Assembly (NCBI GenBank): GCA_030704615.1
Contig: CM060731.1
Location: 1,366,001 to 1,426,000, forward strand
Length of the DNA: 60,000 nucleotides
Reading direction: 5' to 3'
From: Takakia lepidozioides
Lineage: Eukaryota; Streptophyta; Takakiopsida; Takakiales; Takakiaceae
The number at the start of each line of letters is the position of its first letter. Position 1 is the stretch's first letter. Position numbers and translations under genes: made by a program. The notes below the pieces were generated by a model that did no database searches, was not told where the DNA came from, and was given only the letters and a program-made list of their open reading frames with translations. Below, in pieces: positions 35,343-46,600 of this stretch.

Positions 35343-36200
35343 CTAGTTAGGCGTTTTGGGGGTATTTTTCGAATTTTGGCCTAATTGCTCAGCCATATTG
35401 TCAAATACTCCCTTTGCATCCTCAATGCACCCACATTTCGTATACATGTCCACCAGGGTAGTGTCCAGAATGACATTTGGTACAATTCCAGCTTTTATGA
35501 TGTCACCATGCACCTCTTTGTCTTTTTCCAGGGCTGCCAGGCTTGCACAAGCATTGCAAACACACACAAACGTGATGTGGTTGCGCTTCATCCCTTCCCC
35601 CATCATTTGCTCATAGGTCTCCAATATCCAGCAAGCATGGCGTTCCATGACACCAAATCTTTGTTCAACCATATTGTTGAACACTCCCTCCGCATCCTCA
35701 GACTGCAGCCGGTCCCCCTTTTGAAATGAAAAAAAGTTCTGCAACATCCACTGTGTAGGTTCAGTATCACATCCTCAGTATCCTCCATCAGCTCTGAGTG
35801 GGGATAAGGGCCAACTCTAGGGCAAGTATTTGCCAACATTTTAGAGAAGTAACCCATTGCATGTCACATCCATTCAAAGGTTTATCAACACCAAAGTCGT
35901 GCTGTAGTTATATGCAAGGTAGTATTGGTGTTGGTACACCAGTGGAAAGGTGTGAGGATGGGCCTTTGCATCCTGGATGCTCCCGCATTTGTCCACCAGG
36001 GTGCGGTTCAGAATGACATGTGGTCCAATTCCCGCTTTGATGATGTACCATGGACCTCTTTGCCCTTTTCCATGGCTGCAAATGCAAGCAAACCTAGGTT
36101 TCACCCCTTCCCGCATATATTTGCTCATTGGTCTCAAAAGCCTCCATCCAACACCCATGTTGCGCATAGAGAGGACTGCCCTTGAGAAAAACGTGTACAA
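35343..36200 (-). pseudogene. Pentatricopeptide-repeat (PPR, PLS-type) protein fragments
   Basis: PPR proteins bind organellar RNA. On the minus strand, 35747-35343 reads ITFVCVCNACASLAALEKDK, EVHGDIIKAGIVPNVILDTT and LVDMYTKCGCIEDAKGVFDN, the standard succession of PLS-type repeats. Upstream (35857-35603) another frame carries KDLVSWNAMLAGY, which belongs between EGVFNNMVEQ and the repeat above, so a frameshift has broken the gene. A second, more decayed stretch (36200-35874) repeats YIIKAGIGPHVILNRTLVDK and CGSIQDAKAH. No complete frame, start or C-terminal E/DYW domain is present. It lacks introns in what remains, which fits either an intronless PPR gene or a retrocopy. Confidence 0.8.
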
Positions 36201-38085
36201 CGACCCCCCATAATAGCCATTCTGGTCATTGCCCTAAACCAAACACCCCAACCCTACTTATTACAGTCGTTCCAATTTTGAATTGCATCTGCTTCTCTCT
36301 ATAGTCCAACAGGCATTCACCTTTTTGTCTCCATTGTCCCACCATTGACTGGGGTCGGAAAAGTGTTCATTCCAAAGCTTCTCTTCATCTCTGTTATCTA
36401 TTTTTGGATATTTTCCTGTTGCCAGATCGGCATTAACTTGTCAAAGTCACTCCAAACCACCACAGATCCACCCAACGAGCTAACTTACATAATTCAATAT
36501 GAAAATTCAGGGCCGAGTCTGATGAGAGGGCAAAACAGGCTGAAATAGGTCGAAGAAGAAGGTTCTCCCACCACATTGTCCTCGACCTTGTGTCACGATG
36601 CAGGGAGGATTTGACCGACCATCAACCCAAAAGGACATGTCGGATTGGTATGTGAGAACCACCACGGTGTAGCTGAGCGGGGAGAAATTAAAACACGGCA
36701 TGCTGAGACCAAGCTGACTCTCCCAAGAACCTTGTAAACATCAGGAAGAATACCAAATCATGGTACTAACAGGAGCCGAGAGCCCACATTTGCATGATGG
36801 ACAAACTTCTTTACATCGTGCATTAAGAAAACACCTTGCGAGCTCATGCGGTGTACTGATAATCTGCAAATGTCCCATCTGCGATTGATAGGTGGGTGAA
36901 ACCCCTCGCGCTCAAGCACGCAGGACATCATCATCCCTTCCCCGCGCTGCAAGACACCGATTAGTTTCGGGCATCTCGGGCAGATTCCAAAACATTTGAC
37001 GATGATGATGTGGCGACGATGATGTGGCTACAATGATGTGGCGACGATGACGAGGCACTTTGGCACCCTATTCCTGCTCTACGCTAATCTAGCTTCCGAC
37101 CTTCGGTCGTCGCTAGAATAAAGGGTGAGTGGGTGGGAAGGATTTTACAAGGGCCGCGCCAGAGGAGCCTACTTGAATAATAAGGGGAAAGTTCACTTGT
37201 GACTTAAGTTCTTACATTATTCCCACATAATAATGAGGCCCACTTAGTGAAAGAGGGACTCGTTGAATTGTTGTTAACACATAAGTAACACATGCCCTCA
37301 CAAAATCTGAGAAAAAACAACAAACAGAGCAAAATAACCCTTACAGAGGTAACATCTATCCAGGATTAAATTGTGAAACTGTGAAGTCCGACACCAAAGA
37401 CTACTCACATCACACACAACAACGACAACAACAACAACAACAACACCACAACAAATCTGTTTGAGAATTTGTGAAGGATCAGCGCGGCATCAAAGATGCT
37501 GAGCAGCAGAGATGCTGGGCTGTGCTGATCACGGAGGTGAAGCTCAGAATGCAGGCCTGCACCAGCGAGTAGAGGAGGCAAGCGACATTAGGTGGGTGTA
37601 AAGTTGCCGATGGGTGTTCGAGGTAAGAGAAGAACCAATGAAAGCATGGCCTGGTCTTTAGCGAGGCTGGAGATAAGGGGATGCGTGCAGAGATGATAAG
37701 GAAGCGATAGGCCCTCCACCCAGCTGCGGGTTTGCTCCAGCCACCTGACGAACCCCAGCATAGCGGCGAGCTAGCTTACCATGGCTCTGTGGAGCCTCCA
37801 TTCTGGTTTGCATTCTACTGTCTGGGTGCTAGTTTGCATTCTGTTGGTCTGGTAGAATGGTGTGGAAGTGACTTCTCCTTTGCCATCACTTCTGGCACTC
37901 CATTGCCGCAGCGGATCGCAGGAGTCAATAATTGCCACCCTGACTATCTTCTGTCTTCCGTCCTGGCTGTCCGGGGATTGAGCACGCAGAAGCTTTTCCG
38001 CCTATCAAGACCAATTGGGCGGCTGAGGGATTGATTTGCTATCTGGATTGTATATCAGGATTACCGAGTAGTGTAATCCGTGACA
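36201..38085. other. Intergenic region upstream of FKBP gene, with simple repeats
   Basis: No conserved gene was found. At 36999-37060 the unit GATGATGTGGC(G/T)AC recurs three times. A (CAA)n-rich tract lies at about 37415-37453. The open frame at 37732-38034 (+) lacks an ATG and matches nothing known; it may overlap the 5' leader of the FKBP gene. Confidence 0.45.
37415..37453 (+). repeat. CAA-rich microsatellite
   Basis: A run of ACAACAACG ACAACAACAACAACAACAAC with one interruption, then CACCACAACAA. It is a simple trinucleotide tract in non-coding DNA, about 830 bp upstream of the first conserved FKBP exon. Confidence 0.9.
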
Positions 38086-40818
38086 ATGCCAGGTCAATCG
38101 TAAGTCACCTGTGTGTTGTGAATGGTCAAAGACGATGTGCTGGTAGGAGGTGCTCCGCGTTACACAGCCCTACGCATTACGCTTAAGTGGCTGACAAAGC
38201 ATTCTCTTTCTCTCCCCGCATAGTCCTTTTTCCTGCATTCATCGATAGTGGCATTTGTTGAACGCTTGCAGGGGCGGGGGTCAGAATATGGGCAGCTCCA
38301 GCAGGCAGCACATTCTTGAAGCCGAAACAGGCAGCCGTAGTGCGGTGCAGAGCTCATGGGAGAGGAGAGAGAGTGTTGGCTGCTTTGCAGCGCAGAGAAG
38401 CAATGGCAGTTGTGGGGCTGACGGCAGCATTGTCGTGGCTGAAGTATGAGGTGGCTGAAGGAGCTGGTTTGCCAGCAGCAGAGGCACCGAAATTGTGTGA
38501 CTCCGACTGTGAGAAGGAGCTTGAAAGTGTAAGCCGGAGCTTACTGGTATCCACCTTTGCAAATTGTGTTCGGTCATTGGCTCGATGGTTTTCAATGGTT
38601 AAAGCAAAAGACCATACACACAAATGACAAAATGCAATGCACCAGTACTTGATAGCTGGACTGAAGTTGATGCAAGGCATGTTTGTGGTTTTTTGGTTGA
38701 CGTGCTGAGTGGGAAGTGGATGAGTGATGCCCTTCACAGATCCCTGCTACCACCACAGCTTCGGGCCTACAATATAAAGACATCGCGGTTGGTAGTGGAC
38801 CAACCCCTCCTGTTGGTTTTCAGGTGGGCAGTATGAGGCATACATTTGCTCTCTTTTTGCCAAGTGCACAGATCCCAGTGAAAAGCATGTTGCCAGATGT
38901 ACACAGTTTTCTTGATAGCAGTGTACATATTCTTTAGCAGGAATAGTGGTCCATTTTAAGGTATTGAATGGCCCTGATAGTGCTGTCTCCGGGTTGGGTT
39001 CACTGCTTGATTACAGGTTGCAGCCAACTATGTGGCCATGGTACCTTCTGGCAAGGTATTTGACAGGTAAGTTGTCACTTTGTCATCTCTCTGCCTGACC
39101 CACTTCTTCAGTTTTGATTTTCCAACTGAAGCAAGATAAATCTATCAGTTGGACATCGTGCCGCCAAACAGGGCAAATTTTGAAAGGACTGCATGTTGGG
39201 CTACAAAGTTGGTCATGCACGAAGGCAAGTTTTGGGGTGTGAGCGATCATTGCAAATAAATATGGACTGTGCTTTAGCATATGCTGGTTGCAATCCAGGA
39301 ATTGTTGTTGCCTTCCTGCCTGAGTACAACTCTGAGTAGATGAACCTGTGGCATGGAGACAGAGAACTGGAAAGCTGTGGTTCTGTCGAAATGGTGGGCG
39401 TCTCAAATAGACTTGTCAGATTTTTTGAGACACCCGTTTTGAATCCTTGCAGCCATTAGCTGCCATAATAGGCGAGAGCAGCAAGGTGCGGGACTCCCAT
39501 AGAAAAAAGGACCACCCATGATTCAGATTATCAGAGTCATCAAGAGTCGTAGATCGATGTGACAACACACAAGTCAATCTGAAATGGGAGTGCCAACAGC
39601 TATCTCATTCGGTCATAGCTTCAATCAATATTTGATACCTCCTGAGGTGGTTGTATTTCACAAAATATGTGACACCCTAGTACTGAATCTTCACTGCCAC
39701 CTCAGACATTTTTCCTCATGTGAAAGCATGGGGTGTCACAAAGTTTTATCTGGCATCATTTGATTTTGCCCCATTGTGCCACTCATTTACAGAGAACACG
39801 ATCTGTGTGGCAGTTGTTGAAAATACCATGGTTGTATCCACTGACCAGTGCCACTGTCTGAAACAGTTCTTTGGAGAAGGGGGTGCCTTACATTTTCCGA
39901 GTGGGGGCAGGTCAGGTGTGTTACGATCTATCACATTACTCTGCATATGGTCTAGGGTGTACTGTAGACAGTACCAAGTGAGGAGCAGCTTTGTGGGATG
40001 GGTCCTCCTACTAATGAGGCCTCACATGGTGTAGCAGGTGATCAAGGGTTTGGATGAGGGCATTCTGAGCATGAAGGTTGGGGGCAAGCGACGTTTGTAT
40101 ATCCCTGGAGAGGTATGAGATATATTATCTCATTGCTATGCACAATCTTATGCTACATCAAGATGCACTAAGCCTGCAGTAACAACTGTCTTGACAAACT
40201 TGCCCGTGAGTCAGAAATCATTCATGGGTGAGAAATTGGTTATGACTCATGGTCCCTGACTTTCTAGCTTCTCTCCAAAAGAGGTGCCAAAGAGCCCTTA
40301 TCTCATGAGAAAAATCCAATTCATGAGTGGCACCAAACTTTGTGGCATTTACCTCTTGAGGGAACCAGTGAGACCCTGGCTAAGTACAGACATTCATGTA
40401 GATTACTTACGGAACTATTATTCAGACTAGATGATATTTATCGGTGTCCACAAGAAGACCATCAGGGTAGGCCTTCTGAGTGTATGATCTGATCCTCTAG
40501 TTCTGGAGGATGGATACAACAATTTTAGGTAGTTTTTGGGGAAGGTGAGGGTAAATAATGTAAGCTATTACTGGCACACTCATCAAGGAAAATCCTTTGG
40601 TCATCTGACAGTTGGCCCATTCCCTGTATATGTGCATGAATGTGTACTCATGCCTGCATTTACAGACATTAATATCACTATCTTGTGGGTGGCAGCTTGC
40701 ATTTCCCAAAGGACTCTCAGCTGCAGCTGGAAGGCCAAGAGTGGCACCGAGTAGCCCAGTAGTGTTTGATGTAAGCTTAGTCTACATACCTGGGCTTTCT
40801 GATTTCGATGAAGAGTAA
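38086..40818 (+). CDS. FKBP16-4: Plastid thylakoid-lumen FKBP-type isomerase (FKBP16-4-like)
   Basis: Lumenal FKBPs are prolyl-isomerase-fold proteins linked to photosystem assembly and redox state. Exon model: 38285-38528, 38740-38823, 39017-39066, 39867-39915, 40038-40112, 40696-40818, with a tentative 14-nt first exon at 38086-38099. This gives about 212 residues. The N-terminus resembles a transit peptide (GSTFLKPKQAAVVRCRAHG). Then come an RR motif with a hydrophobic stretch (LQRREAMAVVGLTAALSWL), as in Tat-routed lumen proteins, and the family signature CDSDCEKELES. The FKBP fold reads ASGLQYKDIAVGSGPTPPVG, VAANYVAMVPSGKVFD, SLEKGVPYIFRVGAGQVIKG, LSMKVGGKRRLYIPG and GRPRVAPSSPVVFDVSLVYI. 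The active-site Trp of FKBP12 (VIKGW) is Leu here (VIKGL), so catalysis may be weak. The FKBP16-4 label is from recall of the family and could be a sister paralogue. The start is the uncertain part. Confidence 0.88.
39396..39435. repeat. Short inverted repeat in FKBP intron 3
   Basis: GGGCGTCTCAAA (39396-39407) pairs with TTTGAGACACCC (39424-39435), with one mismatch and a 16-nt loop. It lies about 65 bp left of repeat copy B and could be part of the same insertion. Confidence 0.6.
39500..39738 (+). repeat. Interspersed repeat, copy B (in FKBP intron 3)
   Basis: Same family and orientation as 4188-4428. The internal inverted pair is cleaner here: TGACACCC at 39670-39677 and GGGTGTCA at 39731-39738, enclosing CCACCTC, which pairs with GAGGTGG further left. 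It sits inside the 800-bp intron between FKBP exons 39017-39066 and 39867-39915. No clear target-site duplication was seen. Confidence 0.75.
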
Positions 40819-41682
40819 GTAAAATTATGAAGATTATAACTGTGGCGAACATTGTGATACATGGATTTTGACATTTGATTAGTCTGGTTGCCTCTTGTCA
40901 ACAATGACATTTTCTCATCAGTGTCCATGATCAAGTCCTAGACTGATCAGCACGAGGCATTATCCAAGGTGCATATATACCAGGTTATTTTGCTTGCCAA
41001 GGTCCTTTTTCATTTGTTCACTACTGGAAGAGTACACGAGTGGAGGTAGTCTCTATGCAATTGCAATTTCTTTGTCTACCTCAATAATTCAATGTGAATT
41101 TCACAGAGGTAGAGAATGGACCAAAGGGAAGACATGCAAAAACGGATTTGAATGTTATGGTGTATTTATGTATTTCGCCCATTTATTTGAATGCTGAACT
41201 ATCATAGAAGATGTCCATTGAATCTCGCATTGTGATTTTTCCTGGTTCAGACTTCAGACACTGTAATTTATTTGCACAAAAGTAACACTTCAATTTTTAA
41301 AAATGTGGTTTGTACTTGTACAGAGTGGCAACGAGACGGTTGCAAATATACGTCACACCCTACAATCAGATCCCCCTCCCCCTAGAGAGACTATATGGGG
41401 GTATCTGTGAATGCAATCTTTTGCCTAGCATAATCATCTCCCTCAATTCATTTTCTACAATCTTGTGGAACTGGTCTTGCATGCAATCACTGACCTTCAA
41501 ACTTTGAAAGTGAGGAAGCAAAAAATGTTGATGGATTGCCTACATTCTGCCTGTATCTGAATGGGAGCTTCGACCTTGTAATGCAATCTACTCTCTTAGC
41601 ACAAAAATGCCATCTTGCCAGTGGACATATCAAAGAAGAAGGGAAGCTTGTGGAACAGACTGCTCAGAACACATACCATCTC
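40819..41682. other. Convergent intergenic region FKBP / AMT2
   Basis: The FKBP and ammonium transporter genes converge with 864 bp between their stop codons. I see no further gene. Both 3' UTRs and terminators must lie here. Confidence 0.5.
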
Positions 41683-43667
41683 TCATAGTTCTATAGCTGG
41701 TCCTCGAGATCCATTCCCAGTGCCTAAACCATGGTGTGTGTCGTCGTACTCGGAGTTGCCATGTTTGGTTATGTCGTACTTCTCCCCATCACCCCACAGT
41801 GCATATGCCTCCTCACCATGCACTGCGTCATCACCAATTAACAAGTGCTCCTCAGTCATGCGCAGTGGAATCACAAGCCGGATGACCAAGAGGATAAGGG
41901 TGGTCATGACCGTGTTCCAGCCAATGATGAAGAGGGCTCCAGCAATCTGCTTGCCCAGCTGTTTCCCTCCCTTTCCACGATAAAATGCACCCTGCTCATT
42001 GGGGACTGAAAGAAAATAGTTGCACAAATGAGGTTCTGCAAACAGGCCAGTGAGCACACCTCCCAGGCTGCCTGCAACAGCATGGGTGTGGAACACACCC
42101 AGTGTGTCATCTACCTTCTGCAGCAGTGACGAGCGCCTGTGCAAAATCATCATTGTAAACCAGGGCACACTTCCTGCTACAATGCCCATCACTATGGCTG
42201 CCCATCCTTGCACCACACCTGTGCCACTATAATATGTCATTGCAGTACCACATTCAACCTACCAACCTACACCACAATGACGAAAAGGTTTGATACATTT
42301 CTACGGCTATAGACAAAAAGATGCAGCTTAGTTGACTGGAGTCATCTGCATAACAAACTAACCATGCTGCTCCAGCACAGAGCAAGATTTGGCCATGCAC
42401 ACAAATCAGACTGAATTCCTCTCTGAAGCTCCACACGAAAACAAGGGAGGTATTGTGAAGCACAATACCTGCTGAAGGCGTGATGACGACAAGGCCAGTG
42501 ATCATTCCCTGCACAGCACCAATGACAGAAGGCTTGCCAAATACCAGCACATCCAGGCCTGTCCAAATCAGTAAACTGGTGGCCGCACACACATTGGTAT
42601 TGATCACTGCCATGGATGCATCTATGTTTGCCGAGTAGGGATCACCGCCATTGAATCCTGCCCACCCCAGCCAGAGCAGTCCTGCACCAGCCAGCATGAG
42701 CACAACATTGTTGGGTGGAAAGCGTTCACGATCCTTGGTCAACCTTGGTCCCACCTACAGTTCCATGCCACCAAACTGATCACCAAATTAGACTTCGGGT
42801 AACATGTATATCTCTCTCCACTCAAACTTGCAAGGACGAATACCCTGCAAACACCGACTGCACACAAGCGATAATAGTAAACAACCTGTTTTCATCTACA
42901 TGAGAACCATGACCCCAGATTTGAGGTGAAGAGGCGCTCTGACATAGAGTGATAGGTACAACATGAGTCATAAAGACAGTGACAACTTTAAGATAACATC
43001 CATATTGATATTAGGAAATACATACCCAATAGGCTGCTACGAAGCCAGTCACTCCTGCTGACAGGTGAATGACATAACCACCAGAGTAATCAATCACACC
43101 CCATTGAAACAATAATCCTCCTCCCCAAATACTGAATGCACCCACTGTGTATGAGCATGTAAGCCACAGTGGCACAAACACCATCCACGCCCGGAAGTTC
43201 ATCCTCCCGAGCAATGAACCTGCAATCAGCAGTAGCGTGATGGCGGCGAAGACAAACTGAAAGTATACCATGGTGGCCATCGGATAATAGGGCATCAGCG
43301 CTGCGGTTTGTGCAGTTTTGGTGGCTGGCAGATCTGCTTGTTGTAGCAGGTACTCGAAGTTCAATACTGTGCCCGCCTTGCCCCACATAGGAATAAGCCT
43401 CTCTCCAAAGGACATTTTGTAGGCCCATATTACCCAGCACAACAACACTGCTGCAAAAGCATAGAACGCCATGAATGCCGAGTTGACAGCCCACTTCTTC
43501 TTCACGATACTGCCATAGAGGATCACCAGGCCTGGCACACTCTGCATTCCTACCAGGGTGGCAGCTGTCAATTGCCAAGCATTGTCGCCCTTGTTCAGCC
43601 AATCTGGCACCACCCCACCTGGATTTTGATACGCCGAGGGAACAGACAAAGGAGCAGCTGTAGCCAT
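41683..43667 (-). CDS. AMT2: AMT2-type high-affinity ammonium transporter
   Basis: AMT2 proteins move ammonium across the plasma membrane (electroneutral or electrogenic depending on member). Exon model: 43667-43026, 42754-42469, 42218-41683, giving 487 residues, the expected size for eleven membrane spans. The family pattern runs through: [80 protein letters not shown] and GQIAGALF-type C-terminal helices. Conduction residues are intact: Asp193 and His201 in [14 protein letters not shown], and His355 in [14 protein letters not shown] (the second twin-His). The C-terminal cytosolic tail keeps [20 protein letters not shown], a region where Thr phosphorylation closes AMT1 trimers. The close match to AMT2/MEP-type rather than AMT1-type proteins is seen in the short extracellular N-terminus and the FHTHAVAG block. 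The start ATG is the only one ahead of the first span. Confidence 0.97.
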
Positions 43668-46600
43668 GGCTGCAGCCTGCGGAATTGAACCTTCAAGAGG
43701 ATACTATGGTTGCCGGATTCGAGCAGTGCCACCTCAAAATGGCCAACCTGAAAGGGGGAAAAAAAAGAGAGGAAGAAAGAGGCCTCACATCAGAAATTCT
43801 GGGCATACACATAATATCTAAACACTTATTTCTCAAGGTAAGCGTAAGCTAAGTAGACAGCACCCGAACTGTGAACATTGCCAGTATACCCGGTAATGGA
43901 ACGTGACCCTGCAGGGGAAGGTTACTGCATGTGCAGTAACCTTCACATGCTACCTGCCAACGTCCACTACTTCAAACATGCAGTTAGTAGGCGCCAGTGT
44001 GCGGAGGGAAGGAGAGAGGGCTGGTCGAAGGAGGGGGAGGTCTGATTACTGTTAAGAAACAGGAGTTGACCAAAGAAATGAATCGAAAAAGGAAAAGGAA
44101 TGGAGAGAATATCAGTTCTTGGAAACTGTGGTGCACGACACCACGAAATGGATCGGATATAGGCCTTAGCACAACTTCAAATGCTAGCCTAGCTCTCCTC
44201 TACCACCCTGCATCACATGCGGTACCGTCCTTCCACTCTATCACACAGCTAGGTAGAAAGCGTCACTCTCAACACTTGCCCAGACAAACACCACCATCCA
44301 GGAATACTGGGCTTACATAATAGGAGTGGAGTCCAGGAGCCTGATTGCCGGCCTTCCACACAGTCTCACCACACCCTCACACCGGATCCTTTGGAAATGT
44401 AAGGCGGAGCCCCTACCTTGAATAGGATTCAGGGGTATGAGACATCAAGGGCAGATGCAGAGATGATATAGAGGGAGGAGGTCGGAGAGTGAGAAAGACC
44501 TCGAGCGAGACCGATTGCTCCCGAGGCCTTTCTTTCTTTAGAGAAAACCTCCTATAAAAAGCGCCCAGTATTATATTCCTCAATGCACCTCTATGTAGTG
44601 TAGCCAGCTAACCTAGGGGTTGAAGCTTTCTTTAGACATTACCACCTTTCCTCACCATTCTTCAGACAAAAACAGGCAAGAGTGCCAGGGTGGGGCAGCA
44701 CTCGAGACTCTCCAGACCCGTCAAAGCCATGCACATCACCGCTTGTGGACTGGAAAGCCAATGTACAATCTGTACTGCCCAGTAAAGACAGCCGAGTCAG
44801 TGGACTTTGTAGACTTTTTGTGGGTCTGGACTGATCTTTTGTGCGGTGCAGGTGAGCCAGCTTCACACTTTCTCCTCGGCAGGCAATACTGGAGAGAGCC
44901 CAGGAAAGCAGTAAATTTCCGGGGCTTGGGGTCCTCAAACTTCTTCTTCTTCTTCTCCTCTTTTTCTTTCCTTTGATCTAAGCCAGCAGACTACCTATTT
45001 TATTCTCACTGCATCTCTGTGCATCTCGACCACACCTTCTTTTTGACCAAGTCCTCCTCCCCTTCCTCCACCATTTACTGCCTTCACCTTTTACCAGTAC
45101 ACTATCATTCTTTTTGTTTGTTTTTCTTCTTGTTTTTTGTTTCATCTTCATATCCATTACCCATGATACTTGTGGAATTAGATCACTATTGGTATCAGTC
45201 CGGTCGGCAATCCACAAATTTTCGACCACAAAAATCATGATCCAGCATTGGTCAACATAGATACAAATGAGGTCGGTGGTTGCCCATTTGCAATTTTTCA
45301 CTAGGTTCGAGAAATCCGTTAGATGGCAAACAAAGTTTAGCTTAAATTTCTTCCATGCAAACCCGTCCCACCCTCCCATTCAAGACGGTTCTCTCCATAT
45401 TCAACATCCGCAGTACACCCATGGGTGATGGTCAAAAGGGCAAGCCCAACTAGCACAGATTTCCACCCTCCTTTGTGTACATGACCACGCGATGAAACCA
45501 TAGCCGGCAACCCTTGTAATAACCAGTGTTGCGCATGGATATTTGATATTTTTGATATCAGCCGGTTTGGGATGTCTAACTTCAACCTTGTTTTGAGAAT
45601 CCTTCCGGGGTTTTGAGTTTTCTCATTTTTAATATCCTGTCGATTGGCAACAGATGTAATTTATAAGTCTATACGGTTATGAACAAATGGTTCCGATTTG
45701 TATCTGGATGGCCTCCAGTGGTTTAACATCCGGTTATCAAACAAGCCCAAGTTTTGGTGAAAGAAATATAAATATCCAAACTATATTAAAATGTCTTAAA
45801 AATGAATCCAAGAGAGGGCCAGCTCATGACATGCCTCATCGTCTATAGAGTGAACCCAATAACCTGCTACTATCCGGATAATAACCTCAGGTTCTTAATG
45901 CTGGGTAAAAAGATTCATAACCTGCCTCTTTGGGCCACTAGTCCCGGATCGAAGATTCAAATCAAACACCAAAAAAATACAAAAGAACTCATTTTCAACC
46001 AATGGCTGGTTATCTCAGCTCTCCTATGGGGCGGTTTCTAACAGAGGCTATTTCACTTTTTGACCTCCGGCAGATCCACATAAATATATCTCGGCGGGGG
46101 ATTCGGAGAGGCCGAATCAGACCTCAGCGTAGCACTGGTAATAACATATAGCCGGAAAGAGAGTCCCTTCCATGTTTCCTTTGTAAAAAAGACAAAGAAA
46201 AGAACGAAAGAAAGGGGGGTGGGAATAAGGGATGTAAGTTATGTGTGACTAAGCCCCCTTATTGTCTGCTGAATGTGTCGTAACTCCTAACTTACTGTAC
46301 CGTAAGGATACTTAACCCAACAATATTTGTCGACATTTGTCGGCCTCCCTTCGAGATTGATTCGGATGGAATTCCAATGGAGGCAAAGTAGTTCGAAGAG
46401 CTGGGGAATGTACTTGTTTGCAAAAGTCCGGTGTAGATCCAAACTTAGAAAGCAACAGCAGCCAACGCGGGCGTAACACTGCCCCCCCCTCGGCCTTTGG
46501 AAGGCAACCCATGTCGGTACTCGTGTTGGCCCACCGCCAACTCCACAATTGCAGCAACTGGGCGGACAAGAGAGGCGGGGCCAGCTCTACCGCAGCAGCC

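Noticed and set aside
37732-38034. 100-codon frame as FKBP transit-peptide exon
   Set aside because: It has no ATG in frame and no suitable donor to join the first conserved FKBP exon in phase.
44545-44570. TATAAAA on the + strand as a promoter
   Set aside because: No gene follows on +, and the nearest gene (AMT2) is on the other strand.
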